In this document: positions 29,032-38,560 of the stretch, one piece after another
Numbering within the stretch: position 1 is the stretch's first letter
Layout of the letters: each line of letters starts with the position of its first letter
Assembly (NCBI RefSeq): GCF_000525875.1
Contig: NZ_AODF01000001.1
Span: 1-64,000, forward strand
Direction: 5' to 3'
Source: Listeria floridensis FSL S10-1187
Lineage (GTDB): Bacteria; Bacillota; Bacilli; Lactobacillales; Listeriaceae
DNA length: 64,000 nt
Translations under genes and position numbers: made by a program
Notes under the pieces: model-generated
What the model saw: only the letters and a program-made list of their open reading frames with translations
What the model was told of the DNA's origin: nothing
Databases searched by the model: none

Positions 29032-30498
29032 ATGCTAAAAGCAAAATCACTCAGGAAATTCGCCATCTTTAGTTTGATAGCTCTCTTTATCTTATCGATT
29101 TTCATGCCGTTCAGTTCCGCAAAGGCAGCAGAAGATAACTCGCTTCAGGAAATCAAGGATAAAAAGCAGCTCGTAGTCGGCTTGTCGGCGGACTATCCGC
29201 CTTATGAATTCCACCAAACAATTAAAGGGAAAGATGAAATTGTCGGTTTCGATATCAGCATCGCTCAAAAAATCGCGGACGACATGGGCGTTAAGCTCGA
29301 CATTAAAGAAATGGGCTTTGATAGCCTTCTTGGCGCTTTAAAAACAGGGAAAATCGACTTGATTATCTCTGGAATGTCGCCTACACCAGAACGGCTTAAA
29401 GAAGTTGACTTTTCCGATCCGTACATGGACGTCATCCAAAAAGTAATTGTCCGCAAAGCAGACAAATCGAAGTTCAAAACAACCAGTGATTTTGATGGAA
29501 AAAGTGTAGGTGCGCAAAAACAAACCACGCAAGAAGAACTTGCACAAAAAGAAATGACCGGATCAACCGTTACGTCACTGCAAAAAGTTCCAGACCTAAT
29601 CCTAAACTTAAAAAACAACAAAATCGACGCAATCGTGCTTGAAGGGCCAGTTGCTGATGCCTATGTCAGCCAAGATGACTCGATTGTTGTTTCCGATGTA
29701 AAATTTGTAAACGGTGAAAAACAAACTGCGATTGCTATGCAAAAAGGAGCAACATCGCTTAAAAATCAAGTAAACAAGACGATTACGGAAATTAAGGATG
29801 AAAATTTGCTGAAAGGCTACCAAGATGAAGCTAACAAATTGATGTTCCAAAAAGACAGCTTCTTCAATCAATATGGCCATTATTTCCTCACAGGAACACT
29901 TTATACCATCATTCTTGCCGCTATCGGCGTGTTCTTTGGAGCTATCCTTGGATCACTTCTAGCGCTGATGAAGCTTTCAAAAACAAGATGGCTACGCTGG
30001 CCTGCCTCGTGGTATATCGAATTCGTCCGCGGCACACCGCTTCTAGTCCAAATCTTTATCGTATTTTTCGGTACCCAAGTATTCGGACTTAACCTTTCGG
30101 CGTTCGCTTCCGGCTGTATCGCACTGTCACTGAACAGCGCTGCCTACGTTGCTGAAATCATCCGGGCCGGTATCTCTGCTGTAAATAAAGGTCAAATGGA
30201 AGCAGCTCGTTCACTAGGTATGACACAAGGAAAAGCAATGCGTTATATCATCTTGCCGCAAGCTGTGAAAAATATTCTTCCGGCACTCGGAAATGAATTT
30301 GTTACTGTCATTAAAGAATCTTCAATCGTATCCGTTATCGGTGTCGGTGAACTGATGTTCATGACAGGTGTTGTCCAAGGAGCAAGCTTCAAGCCGTTTG
30401 TTCCGCTTATCATTACTTCACTTATTTACTTCGTCCTAACCTTCGGACTTTCAAGACTGTTGGGCGTTGCTGAAAGGAGACTTAAAACTAGTGATTAA
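29032..30498 (+). CDS. arpJ: Amino-acid ABC transporter, fused binding protein and permease
   Basis: 488 residues. A signal/anchor segment (residues 10-33) is followed by a periplasmic-type substrate-binding domain (about 40-275, [14 protein letters not shown]...[11 protein letters not shown]). A membrane permease domain comes next (about 290-485), with the EAA loop [21 protein letters not shown]. This fused layout is that of L. monocytogenes ArpJ (lmo2250), annotated as an arginine transporter and induced in host cells; the substrate here is inferred only. Overlaps the ATPase gene by 8 bases. Confidence 0.93.
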   Translation: MLKAKSLRKFAIFSLIALFILSIFMPFSSAKAAEDNSLQEIKDKKQLVVGLSADYPPYEFHQTIKGKDEIVGFDISIAQKIADDMGVKLDIKEMGFDSLLGALKTGKIDLIISGMSPTPERLKEVDFSDPYMDVIQKVIVRKADKSKFKTTSDFDGKSVGAQKQTTQEELAQKEMTGSTVTSLQKVPDLILNLKNNKIDAIVLEGPVADAYVSQDDSIVVSDVKFVNGEKQTAIAMQKGATSLKNQVNKTITEIKDENLLKGYQDEANKLMFQKDSFFNQYGHYFLTGTLYTIILAAIGVFFGAILGSLLALMKLSKTRWLRWPASWYIEFVRGTPLLVQIFIVFFGTQVFGLNLSAFASGCIALSLNSAAYVAEIIRAGISAVNKGQMEAARSLGMTQGKAMRYIILPQAVKNILPALGNEFVTVIKESSIVSVIGVGELMFMTGVVQGASFKPFVPLIITSLIYFVLTFGLSRLLGVAERRLKTSD

Positions 30499-31216
30499 TG
30501 TTGAAAATCTGCATAAATACTATGGAAAAAATGAAGTCTTAAAAGGAATTAACCTTGAAATCGCTACCGGAGAAGTGGTCGTTGTCATCGGCCCTTCTGG
30601 AAGCGGGAAAAGTACATTCTTACGCTGCCTTAACCTGCTCGAACAGCCAACTGATGGCAAAGTGATCTTTGAAGATAATAATCTTTTAGCAAAAGGTACC
30701 GATATTAATGCCCTGCGTCAGCGGATGGGAATGGTATTCCAAGGATTCAACCTCTTCCCACATAAAACAGTACTCGAAAACCTAACCCTTGCACCAACAA
30801 AAGTAAAAGGCGAAAGTACTGCCGAAGCAGAAAAGAATGCCAAAAATCTACTTGAAAAAGTTGGCTTAGCCGAAAAAGCCACAAGTTACCCTTCTAGCCT
30901 ATCCGGTGGTCAGCAACAGCGTGTTGCAATCGCTCGGGCACTCGCAATGAATCCTGATGTCATGCTGTTTGACGAACCGACTTCTGCACTTGATCCCGAA
31001 ATGGTCGGCGAAGTGCTCGGCGTTATGAAGGAACTTGCCAAAGAAGGCATGACCATGGTTGTTGTCACACATGAAATGGGCTTTGCCCGCGAAGTGGCTG
31101 ATCGCGTTGTATTCATGGACAGCGGCGTCATCCAAGAAGAAGGAACACCCGAAGAAGTTTTCGGAAACCCTAAAAACGAACGGACAAAAGATTTTCTTGG
31201 AAAAGTTTTGGCCTAA
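30491..31216 (+). CDS. Polar amino-acid ABC transporter ATPase
   Basis: 241 residues from the GTG at 30491 (AAAGGAGA 10 bases upstream). Walker [10 protein letters not shown], signature LSGGQQQR, Walker [13 protein letters not shown] and H-loop THEMGFA, the GlnQ/HisP type. Translationally coupled to arpJ and its functional partner. Confidence 0.96.
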   Translation: MINVENLHKYYGKNEVLKGINLEIATGEVVVVIGPSGSGKSTFLRCLNLLEQPTDGKVIFEDNNLLAKGTDINALRQRMGMVFQGFNLFPHKTVLENLTLAPTKVKGESTAEAEKNAKNLLEKVGLAEKATSYPSSLSGGQQQRVAIARALAMNPDVMLFDEPTSALDPEMVGEVLGVMKELAKEGMTMVVVTHEMGFAREVADRVVFMDSGVIQEEGTPEEVFGNPKNERTKDFLGKVLA

Positions 31217-31237
31217 TTATGCTACAATAAAAAGAAA

Positions 31238-31268
31238 AAAAGGAATGCAAATTTGCGTTCCTTTTTTC
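31238..31268 (+). terminator. Terminator after the arpJ operon
   Basis: 9-bp stem GGAATGCAA/TTGCGTTCC (31242-31261) with a T run after it. The aminotransferase ribosome site follows at once. Confidence 0.8.
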
Positions 31269-31285
31269 GTCCAAGGAGGAGAACT

Positions 31286-32437
31286 ATGGATAAGACAAAC
31301 ATCGCAAAAAAGTTTCAAGAAACGCCCGCGAACATCCTGGCAGATATCGGAACCCTAGCTAAAACCACCCCAGATATCCTTGACCTTTCAATCGGCGATC
31401 CCGATCTTATTACCGATGAAGCAATCATCCAAGCCGCTTTTAAAGACGTCTTAAACGGCGCAACCAAATACACCGAATCTGGTGGAGAGCTTGAACTCAT
31501 CAAGTCAATCCAATCCTTCTTCAAGCGCACCTATAACCTTAGTTTTGCCGAAAATCAAATTCGAGCTACAGTCGGTGCGCTGCACGGCATGTATTTAGCG
31601 CTTCAAGTTATCCTTGATCCCGGCGACGAAGTCATCATCCACGAACCCTATTTCTCGCCATATAAAGATCAAGTCTTAAATTCCTCCGGTGTCCCAGTCT
31701 TTATCCCAACTTATGAAAAAGATGATTTCATGATCCGCATAGAAGTTCTCGAAGCAGCCATCACAGAGCGTACAAAAGCACTTATCTTGAACACGCCAAA
31801 CAACCCAACCGGCGCCGTATTTTCAAAAGAAACGCTTCAAAAAATCGCTACACTAGCTAAGAAATACGATTTCTATATTTTGGCTGACGAAGTCTATGAT
31901 GGCTTTAGTTTCTATGAAGCTTTCACGCCAATGGCTTCACTTGCGCCTGATCACACAATCACGTTCGGCAGTATGTCAAAAAACTTTGCCATGACCGGAT
32001 GGCGACTCGGCTACATGATCGCACCTGCCTACATTAACGAAGCAGCTAAAATCTTAAACGAGGGCATCACCTATTCGGCTCCGACCCCTTCCCAGCGCGC
32101 TGCCGTCTATGCTTTAGATCACGCTGAAGAATTAATTCCAAAAGTAGCAAGCGTCTTCAAAGAACGGCTTGAATACGTGGAAAAACGTGTGGCTGCAATT
32201 CCTTACCTATCGCTTCACCCAGTCAAAGGCTCGATCTATGCTTTTATTAATATAAGTAAAACCGGTATGGATTCAGTCCGCTTCAGCGAATACCTTTTAA
32301 AAGAAACCCAGGTGCTCGTCATTCCAGGACTGGCTTTTGGCGACAGTGGTCATCATTACGTTCGCTTGGCCGCCACACAAAGCCTTGCACTTTTAGAAGA
32401 GGCTTTCGACCGGCTTGAAACCCTTTCATTTTCATAA
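31286..32437 (+). CDS. Class I/II pyridoxal-phosphate aminotransferase
   Basis: 383 residues from the ATG at 31286 (AAGGAGGAG upstream). The PLP lysine lies in SMSKNFAMTGWRLGYM; other conserved pieces are NTPNNPTGAVF and DEVYDGF. Closest in style to aspartate/aromatic aminotransferases of the PatA group. Position matches lmo2252. It follows an amino-acid importer, suggesting amino-acid catabolism, but substrate is not fixed by sequence. Confidence 0.93.
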   Translation: MDKTNIAKKFQETPANILADIGTLAKTTPDILDLSIGDPDLITDEAIIQAAFKDVLNGATKYTESGGELELIKSIQSFFKRTYNLSFAENQIRATVGALHGMYLALQVILDPGDEVIIHEPYFSPYKDQVLNSSGVPVFIPTYEKDDFMIRIEVLEAAITERTKALILNTPNNPTGAVFSKETLQKIATLAKKYDFYILADEVYDGFSFYEAFTPMASLAPDHTITFGSMSKNFAMTGWRLGYMIAPAYINEAAKILNEGITYSAPTPSQRAAVYALDHAEELIPKVASVFKERLEYVEKRVAAIPYLSLHPVKGSIYAFINISKTGMDSVRFSEYLLKETQVLVIPGLAFGDSGHHYVRLAATQSLALLEEAFDRLETLSFS

Positions 32438-32438
32438 A

Positions 32439-32470
32439 AAAAGCCCGCTAAACGATTAGCGGGCTTTTTA
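32439..32470. terminator. Bidirectional terminator between convergent genes
   Basis: 9-bp perfect stem 32443-32451 with 32456-32464, A run before and T run after. Confidence 0.88.
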
Positions 32471-32493
32471 CAAGCTTCTTCTTAATTCTTCAT

Positions 32494-33138
32494 TTAATTA
32501 GCAAATACTTTCTCAAGCGGAACGGCATCAAAGTTCGGGTAAACAGGAACACCTTTTGGGAACTGAATTCCGGCCGTCGCTGCATTCGGAACAGCAATCA
32601 CACTTAAGCCGGCTTTTTGCGCAGCAATCACACCATTAAGTGAATCTTCAACCGCATACGTTTTTTCGGTACGGCTTGCAAGTTCAGCTTTTGCCTGTAA
32701 ATAAAGAGTGGGGTCGGGTTTGATTTTTTCAACATCATCGGCCGTTTGAATACTTGAAAAATAAGGTAGCAAATCAAATTTTTTTAAAATTGGTTCGACC
32801 CAGTCGCGCCCTGAACTTGTTGCAAGCCCAATTTTAAAACCATTTTGAACTGCATAATCAAACACACGCTTAAAACCTTCACGAAGCTCAAGCTGATCAA
32901 TTCCTGCATAAAGCTGTTCTTCAATATGTGCAGTGAAAGCTTCTTGATCAAATTTTCCGTTTGTTGCTTCGTTTAAATAGTCATGAAGCGGTTCTTCCGT
33001 CGTTCCGATAATCTGCTCGTAAATTGAAGCAGGAACCTCAATTCCATAAGTTTCCCTCACATAACTCATCGTTGCTTCATGCCACAAGTTTTCTGTATCG
33101 ATCATCGTACCGTCAAAATCAAATATAATCGCCTTCAA
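32494..33138 (-). CDS. HAD-superfamily hydrolase, beta-phosphoglucomutase-like
   Basis: 214 residues from a TTG at 33138 (GGAGG 7 bases upstream). HAD motif I is DFDGTMIDTE, motif II ATSSGRD, motif III KIKPDPTLY and motif IV VEDSLNG. A four-helix cap follows motif I. Typical of YvdM/YfnB-like sugar-phosphate phosphatases or mutases; substrate unknown. Confidence 0.92.
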   Translation of the reverse strand: MKAIIFDFDGTMIDTENLWHEATMSYVRETYGIEVPASIYEQIIGTTEEPLHDYLNEATNGKFDQEAFTAHIEEQLYAGIDQLELREGFKRVFDYAVQNGFKIGLATSSGRDWVEPILKKFDLLPYFSSIQTADDVEKIKPDPTLYLQAKAELASRTEKTYAVEDSLNGVIAAQKAGLSVIAVPNAATAGIQFPKGVPVYPNFDAVPLEKVFAN

Positions 33139-33293
33139 ACCGTATCCTCCTTTTCCGATTGAAATCACTTTTATTATAACATATTTTTTATTTTTCCGGA
33201 AAAAGGGCGTAAATCGGGGTTGCTTTTTCCTTTAAAAACGAATATTATAGTATAGTAAATTGCAATTGTTCGTAAATTATATTTTGAAAAGGG

Positions 33294-33305
33294 AGTGTCG
33301 ACACT
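33294..33305. promoter_or_regulatory. Perfect 12-bp palindrome between ribosome site and start codon
   Basis: AGTGTCGACACT starts directly after GGG of the ribosome site and ends three bases before the ATG at 33308. It could be a protein-binding site or a small hairpin affecting translation of the permease. Confidence 0.4.
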
Positions 33306-33307
33306 TT

Positions 33308-34600
33308 ATGTTTCGATTAAAAGAAAATGGAACTGATGCTAGAACGGAAGTCATCTCTGGTATTACAACGTTCCTAACGATGGTTTATATTATCGTTGTC
33401 AATCCAGCTATTCTTTCCTCTGCAGGAGTACCATTTAACACCGTCTTTATGGCGACCATCATTTCAGCTGTTATCGGGACGCTTTGGATGGCACTATTTG
33501 CCAATTATCCAATCGCAATTGCGCCTGGGCTCGGAATGAACGCTTACTTTGTAACTGTTGTTACCACACAAAAACTCGATTACTCTGTGGCTTTCGCAGC
33601 TGTTTTTGTCGCTGGTTTAATTTTCTTAGTCTTATCTTTAACACCTTTCCGTGAAAAAATCATTACAGCAATTCCGCATAACTTAAAAGCCGGTATCACA
33701 GCTGGTATTGGTTTATTTATTGCTTTCCTTGGTTTCCGAATGACAGGAATTATTGTTAAAAACGATTCTAACCTTGTTGGTCTTGGCGATCTGCATTCAC
33801 CAGAAGCGTTGCTTGCTATCGTCGGCCTGTTAATTACACTGATTTTCTTGGCACTACGTGTTAAAGGTGCCTTATTTATTGGAATGATCGCAACTGCTAT
33901 TATTGCATTCTTTACAGGCGAACTGAAGTTTACAGATGGCTTTGTAAAGTTACCGCCAATGCCTGAATTTGTATTTACGAATCCAATTCATGCTTTTTCA
34001 GACGTCATATCGCATAGCTTATATGCTGTTATCTTGTCTTTCCTATTAATTACAATTTTCGATACAACTGGAACAATGATCGGCGTTGCTAAGCGCGCTG
34101 GGCTTATGAAAGGCGAATCGCTTCCTAATGCGAAACAAGCTTTGATGGCTGATGCAGTTGCTACAACAGTCGGTTCTGTTTTCGGAACAACACCTACAAG
34201 TGCGTACATCGAGTCTTCTGCTGGTGTTGCAACAGGTGGACGAACTGGTCTTACAACACTGACCGTGTCAATCCTTTTCGTTATTTCAGCATTTTTTGCA
34301 CCGCTTGTAGGAGCAATTTCGGGTATTTCTGCAATCACAGCCCCTGCCCTTATTATTGTCGGTAGCATGATGATCGGCGCTGTAAAAGAAATTGATTGGG
34401 ATACCCTCGACGAAGCATTCCCTGCATTTCTCGTTATTCTTGCAATGCCGCTTACATCAAGTATTGCAATCGGACTTGCATTTGGATTTATTTCTTATCC
34501 GATCTTAAAAGTCTTCACTGGTAAATGGCGTGAACTTAACTGGTTCTTGATTGTTATCGCAATCTTGTTCTTCATTCTCGTCGCCTTCTTACCGCACTGA
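33308..34600 (+). CDS. NCS2/AzgA-type purine permease
   Basis: 430 residues, about twelve transmembrane helices. Conserved features: APGLGMNAYF near residue 77, DTTGTMIGVAKRAGL near 257 and GTTPTSAYIESSAGVATGGRTGL near 297. These place it with the AzgA/PbuG/PbuO guanine-hypoxanthine permeases. Position matches lmo2254. I see no purine riboswitch in the 140-base upstream region. An upstream in-frame start at 33260 lacks a ribosome site. Confidence 0.95.
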   Translation: MFRLKENGTDARTEVISGITTFLTMVYIIVVNPAILSSAGVPFNTVFMATIISAVIGTLWMALFANYPIAIAPGLGMNAYFVTVVTTQKLDYSVAFAAVFVAGLIFLVLSLTPFREKIITAIPHNLKAGITAGIGLFIAFLGFRMTGIIVKNDSNLVGLGDLHSPEALLAIVGLLITLIFLALRVKGALFIGMIATAIIAFFTGELKFTDGFVKLPPMPEFVFTNPIHAFSDVISHSLYAVILSFLLITIFDTTGTMIGVAKRAGLMKGESLPNAKQALMADAVATTVGSVFGTTPTSAYIESSAGVATGGRTGLTTLTVSILFVISAFFAPLVGAISGISAITAPALIIVGSMMIGAVKEIDWDTLDEAFPAFLVILAMPLTSSIAIGLAFGFISYPILKVFTGKWRELNWFLIVIAILFFILVAFLPH

Positions 34601-34613
34601 TTGAGCAAAAAAC

Positions 34614-34656
34614 AAAAAGAGCCTGTGTATTCCTAAAGAATACACAGGCTCTTTTA
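34614..34656 (+). terminator. Terminator of the purine permease gene
   Basis: 14-bp stem 34619-34632 with 34638-34651, then TTTT. Confidence 0.88.
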
Positions 34657-34724
34657 GCTAGACAAAGCCATTTTCATTTGCTATAAAGAAAGTAAGCTTA
34701 TTTTTAGAAAAGGATGTTGTCATT

Positions 34725-34991
34725 TTGTACGTAAAATCATTACTCGCAGGAATCGGACTTGCAATCCTCGTCTTTCTTGCAAGCTTTATCTTGCCGAATT
34801 ACACTCTTGCAACCATGTATTCATTCGTAGCAATGCTGCTCGTCTTCACTTCTATCGCTTGTTCTGCCTTTGTTTCATTTGGCGGGCGCGGCAATCGTGA
34901 AAGCAGAAGCAAACAACTGCGATGGAGTATCATGCTCTTTCTCGCAGCTGCACCAAACTTCGTCGGCTTTATCTTTAGTTATTATTTATAA
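34725..34991 (+). CDS. Small three-helix membrane protein (DUF5316-like)
   Basis: 88 residues from a TTG start with AAAGGATG upstream. Three transmembrane segments (about 5-25, 30-52 and 68-86) with a short polar loop GGRGNRESRSKQLRW before the last. Resembles small DUF5316-type membrane proteins, but the match is from memory. Function unknown. Confidence 0.65.
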   Translation: MYVKSLLAGIGLAILVFLASFILPNYTLATMYSFVAMLLVFTSIACSAFVSFGGRGNRESRSKQLRWSIMLFLAAAPNFVGFIFSYYL

Positions 34992-34997
34992 ACTAAA

Positions 34998-35050
34998 AAA
35001 CAGCACTTTTGCCCGAGTAAGTTCACGGTCAAACGTGCTGTTTCTTTTTT
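34998..35050. terminator. Bidirectional terminator
   Basis: Stem AAACAGCAC/GTGCTGTTT (34998-35006 with 35035-35043) with A and T runs on both sides, between two convergent genes. Confidence 0.8.
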
Positions 35051-35052
35051 AT

Positions 35053-35568
35053 TTAAAATGCAGCAATATAAGCTTTCATATATTCCGGTAAATCTGGCGG
35101 ACGTCTGCTTGAAATAATATGACCGTCTGTAACAGCTGCCTGATCGTGCCAAATAGCTCCAGCATTGGTCATATCATCTTTAATGCCTGGTGTGCTTGTA
35201 ACATTAACACCTTTCAAAATTCCTGCTGAAATCAAAACCCAGCCCGCGTGGCAAATTTGTCCAATTGGCTTCTTTTCATCATCAAAATAACGAATGAAAT
35301 CGAGCACTTCTTTGAAACGACGCAACTTATCCGGCGACCAGCCTCCTGGAACAATAATCCCATCATAATCTTCTTTTTCAATATCTGTAAATGCAAAGTC
35401 AGAAGTAACTGGAACTCCGTGTTTGCCATGATAGACTTCATCCTTTTTCTCTCCGACAAGATGAACCACCGCGCCTTCTTCCCGTAAGCGCAAAACGGGG
35501 TACGTCAACTCAAGATCTTCAAAGTCATCACTCACAAGAGCAATAATTTTTTTACCTGTTAAAGTCAT
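35053..35568 (-). CDS. PfpI/DJ-1 family protein
   Basis: 171 residues. The nucleophile elbow is GQICHAGWVLI (Cys near residue 107) with E15-like acid DDFEDLE near the N-terminus. Bacterial members act as general stress proteins, glyoxalases or deglycases; protease activity is doubtful for many. Position matches lmo2256, next to LhrA. Ribosome site AAAGGAGC. Confidence 0.92.
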   Translation of the reverse strand: MTLTGKKIIALVSDDFEDLELTYPVLRLREEGAVVHLVGEKKDEVYHGKHGVPVTSDFAFTDIEKEDYDGIIVPGGWSPDKLRRFKEVLDFIRYFDDEKKPIGQICHAGWVLISAGILKGVNVTSTPGIKDDMTNAGAIWHDQAAVTDGHIISSRRPPDLPEYMKAYIAAF

Positions 35569-35641
35569 TTTAACAGCTCCTTTCTAGATAGTTCCAGTAT
35601 AACAAGAGCGAAACGGGAACAAAAATGATCTGTTTTTAAAC

Positions 35642-35673
35642 AAAAAAAATACGCTGGACAAAATGTCCAGCGT
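35642..35673 (-). terminator. Terminator of the LhrA-like RNA
   Basis: 10-bp stem 35651-35660 with 35664-35673, preceded on the plus strand by an 8-base A run that becomes the U-tract. Confidence 0.9.
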
Positions 35674-35900
35674 CGCCACCATGTTCATATGTCTATGCAT
35701 AACGGGATGAGGCATAGACTGAAACTACATGGCAAATGAGATGAATGAAAACAAATAATGGTTCGGTGTCAAAACAGACGATTAACCGAAGTTAATCTAT
35801 TGGAAGATGGATACACCGAAAGCCATTATAACCATGATAGGGTCTTATCCCCATGAAAACCAAAAGTAATTTTTTAGCTTTCATCGGGATAAAACTCTAT
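35642..35900 (-). ncRNA. lhrA: LhrA-like Hfq-binding small RNA
   Basis: A promoter on the minus strand (TTGATT at 35934-35929, TACAAT at 35912-35907) predicts a start near 35900. A strong terminator ends near 35642, giving about 260 nt. The transcript folds into several stable stems. A 5' stem joins about 35839-35855 to 35874-35890. Another joins TTCGGTGT to ACACCGAA, capped by GATTAAC/GTTAATC. A further one has 8 bp, GTCTATGC/GCATAGAC. L. monocytogenes LhrA (about 268 nt) lies beside the PfpI-like lmo2256, exactly this setting. There it acts with Hfq as an antisense regulator of lmo0850 and chiA. Identity rests on synteny, size and structure; I could not align sequences. Confidence 0.75.
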
Positions 35901-35906
35901 ATACTT

Positions 35907-35934
35907 ATTGTACTATTCTTCTCAAAAAAATCAA
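35907..35934 (-). promoter_or_regulatory. Promoter of the LhrA-like RNA
   Basis: Minus strand TTGATT, 16 bases, TACAAT. The predicted start is about 7 bases further on. Confidence 0.7.
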
Positions 35935-36069
35935 GAGGTTAATTTATGGACATTCTGTGACAATTCTTGAAAATCAACAAGAAAAATAGATTCCTTTTAT
36001 ATCTTAACGGAGAATTCAACTTAAATCGAGTAAAAAGGCTCAATAACGTGAAAAAAACAGCAAACTTTT

Positions 36070-36261
36070 TTAATCAAAGATCGTCATAAACATCCCTGCC
36101 AAAATCGCGACGATTGGAATCAGAACCCAAACTTGACCGCCAAGGAGTGAGCCAGATTTTACTGGTCTCTGGCTAAGTTCATGGACTTGCTGTTTCAAGT
36201 CTAAAACTTCGAGTTCGAGATCTTGCACTTTATCTTCAAGTTCGTAAAGGCGTTCTTCCAT
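36070..36261 (-). CDS. Small coiled-coil protein with C-terminal membrane anchor
   Basis: 63 residues. Residues 1-32 form an acidic leucine-heptad coiled coil (MEERLYELEDKVQDLELEVL...), and residues 44-61 form a single transmembrane helix, so it is likely a tail-anchored or bitopic protein. Ribosome site GGAGGG precedes the ATG. Probably the counterpart of a small Listeria protein near lmo2258. Function unknown. Confidence 0.75.
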   Translation of the reverse strand: MEERLYELEDKVQDLELEVLDLKQQVHELSQRPVKSGSLLGGQVWVLIPIVAILAGMFMTIFD

Positions 36262-36383
36262 TTCAAGTCCCTCCTAACATTTTTTACCTACTCCTTATTA
36301 TAACAGTTTCATTTTTTTAAGAATCCTTCCTAGGACCGATTTCTTAAGGCAAGAGTTTCAGCTAGCAAATTTGCAAGCAAAAA

Positions 36384-36414
36384 CCGGGTTTCCTAGCGGA
36401 AACCCGGCTATTCT
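36384..36414 (-). terminator. Terminator of the MIP18-family gene
   Basis: 10-bp stem 36384-36393 with 36398-36407; plus-strand A run before it provides the U-tract on the minus strand. Confidence 0.85.
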
Positions 36415-36416
36415 TT

Positions 36417-36725
36417 TTAACGAATGCCTAAAGCTATTTTTGCATAACGCGACATTCGGTCTTTTGTCCAAGGCGGATTCCAGACAATATCAACGTTTGT
36501 ATCTTTTACTTCAGGAATATCTGCAAGGGCTGCGTGTACCTGATCCGTGAGTATACCTGCAAGCGGGCATCCCATCGTCGTCAGCGTCATCGTAACTGTG
36601 CAAAGCCCATCATCATCTAAATCAACATCATAAACAAGGCCGATATTGACAATATCAATACCGAGTTCAGGGTCAATCACTTGTTCAAGCGCACCCATAA
36701 TATTTTCTTTTAATTCCTCATCCAC
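36417..36725 (-). CDS. MIP18/DUF59 iron-sulfur assembly factor (YitW-like)
   Basis: 102 residues. Conserved LEQVIDPELGIDIVNIGLVYDV and the Cys-containing MTLTTMGCPLAG loop identify the SufT/PaaD/MIP18 family, which helps Fe-S cluster maturation. In Bacillus yitW lies next to the esterase gene yitV; the same pairing occurs here with the gene upstream at 36.8-37.5 kb. Confidence 0.92.
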   Translation of the reverse strand: MDEELKENIMGALEQVIDPELGIDIVNIGLVYDVDLDDDGLCTVTMTLTTMGCPLAGILTDQVHAALADIPEVKDTNVDIVWNPPWTKDRMSRYAKIALGIR

Positions 36726-36785
36726 GAAGCACGAACCTCCTTTTGGCAGTTAGTAGACATATTGTAACATATCTTTTGCTTTTTT

Positions 36786-37553
36786 TCACCAGCATCGTTT
36801 ATAAGCATTTTTTTGAAAAAAATCGGTGGTACGGTTGATACCATCAATGGAAACTTTATGTTTCGCCTGATCATCTACGACAAACTCAACTTGCTCCGCT
36901 TGCTCTTCTTCAAGAAGCCGATCATATAATTTCTCGCTATACTTAAACGGAACCACATCATCTTTTTTGCCGTGCCATAACAACAGTGCCCGCCCATTAA
37001 CTTTTTCGAGCTGTTCGCTTAAATCATACGGTTCAAGTTCTTTGATACGTTTTGCAGTATCGAATGGAAACTCCATCCCATGCGCAGTCGCTTGTTCTAC
37101 AAGTTCATTTGCAAACTCGCCGTAATAAGCACTTCCCATCAAACTAACCGCCACCTTGACCCAGTCGTAGCGCGCCAAAATTCCGAGCGACGTAATAGCG
37201 CCCATCGAAACACCGCCGACACCAATTCGTTCAGCATCCGAAAGCCCTGCTCGAACAAGCTCATCCCGCAGTCCCGCTAGTTCGTCAATGTTCGCTTGGA
37301 CGGTATCCCAGAAATAAACGGCCTGTTCAGCAGACGTCGTATCCCGTTTTCTTTCCCCGTGAAATTTTGCATCCGGCAAAATTACTCTGAACCCTTGTTC
37401 CGCAAGAAAATAGCCGTAGTGCAAGTACAGTTCCTTTTCCGACTGGAAGCCGTGATAAAAGAATACCGTTGGCAATTTTTCTCCGTGTAAATCTTGTCTT
37501 ACAACATGTAGTGCTGGAATATTTTTGAAATTTTGATTAGTAACTTGAATCAC
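36786..37553 (-). CDS. Alpha/beta-hydrolase esterase (YitV-like)
   Basis: 255 residues. Nucleophile elbow GVGGVSMGA (Ser near 117), acid in KKDDVVPF and His in AKHKVS, completing a Ser-Asp-His triad. FFYHGF near residue 31 gives the oxyanion region. Same strand as and just upstream of the YitW-like gene. Natural substrate unknown. Confidence 0.88.
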   Translation of the reverse strand: MIQVTNQNFKNIPALHVVRQDLHGEKLPTVFFYHGFQSEKELYLHYGYFLAEQGFRVILPDAKFHGERKRDTTSAEQAVYFWDTVQANIDELAGLRDELVRAGLSDAERIGVGGVSMGAITSLGILARYDWVKVAVSLMGSAYYGEFANELVEQATAHGMEFPFDTAKRIKELEPYDLSEQLEKVNGRALLLWHGKKDDVVPFKYSEKLYDRLLEEEQAEQVEFVVDDQAKHKVSIDGINRTTDFFQKNAYKRCW

Positions 37554-37709
37554 TCTTACAGCCCCATTTCTGTCGATTTAATTAAGTCTTTGTAAAGGTT
37601 CTTCCGTTTACAAAGCGGCTTTTACAGTCTATCATAGAGATACATTCATTTTAGCATGAAGAAAAAAAAACGTGCTAATAAATGAATTACTAAATAAAGG
37701 AGTCAGTTT

Positions 37710-38517
37710 ATGGACAAAAAATTAATTGTACTAGATCTCGATGGAACGACTTTAAAAAAACGACGAAACCATCTCCTTGCGTACGAAAAATGCTCTGCAA
37801 ACAGCACGCGATAAAGGTCACGAAGTCATGATTGCAACAGGTAGACCTTACCGCTTAAGTAGCCAATATTATAAAGAACTGGCGCTTCATTCGCCAATTG
37901 TTAATTTCAATGGGGCTTTTCTACATCATCCGCTTGACCCTGCCTACCAAGACGGCTACCATCAAGCGATTGACCTATCTATCGTGCACGAACTACTTGA
38001 TTACACCAATCAATTTCCGCTGTCGAATATTGCAGCTGAAGTTCAAGATAATGTCTTTCTAGCACGAGGCGACGACAGTGTTCCTGCAAACTTCAAAGCG
38101 GGTGGCGGAGAAGTTCATATTGGTAATTTGCGCGGTAAAATCAACGCCGATCCAACTTCGCTACTTTTCTTTGGTCAAACCGATCAACTTGATGTGATCA
38201 GCAAACATTTTGATGATACCCTTTCTCACATTATTTCTTATCATACATGGGGCGCAAGCTGGCCAGCCGTCGAAGTAGTGAAATATGGTATCCACAAAGC
38301 GATCGGTGTTCGCGAAGCTGCAAAATCACTCGGTTTCGATGTAAAAGATATCATTGCATTCGGCGACGAAATGAATGATCTTGAAATGCTTGACTACGCC
38401 GGAACAGGTGTAGCAATGGGGAATGCTGTCAGCGCCGCTAAGAATGTAGCAAACACTGTAACAGCTACCAATGAAGAAGATGGCATTGCCGTTTATTTAG
38501 AAGAAAATCTACTCTAA
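37710..38517 (+). CDS. Cof-type HAD hydrolase (YitU-like, one indel)
   Basis: 268 residues once one A is removed from the 7-base run at 37754-37760. The corrected N-terminus reads MDKKLIVLDLDGTTLKNDETIS, restoring HAD motif I (DLDGT). Motif II is MIATGRPY, and GDEMNDLEMLDYAG carries motif IV; the C2-type cap is present. Relatives dephosphorylate sugar phosphates or FMN; Bacillus YitU is an FMN phosphatase candidate. As written the gene would lose its catalytic aspartate. Confidence 0.9.
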
Positions 38518-38518
38518 T

Positions 38519-38551
38519 AAAAAACCGAAATCCAATAGGATTCCGGTTTTT
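38519..38551. terminator. Terminator, possibly bidirectional
   Basis: Stem AAACCG.AATCC with GGATT.CGGTTT (38522-38549), then T run, between convergent genes. Confidence 0.82.
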
Positions 38552-38560
38552 TGCTGCGCT

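Noticed and set aside
33169-33307. Purine riboswitch upstream of the purine permease
   Set aside because: No three-stem core with the conserved loop sequences can be found in the 140 bases available.
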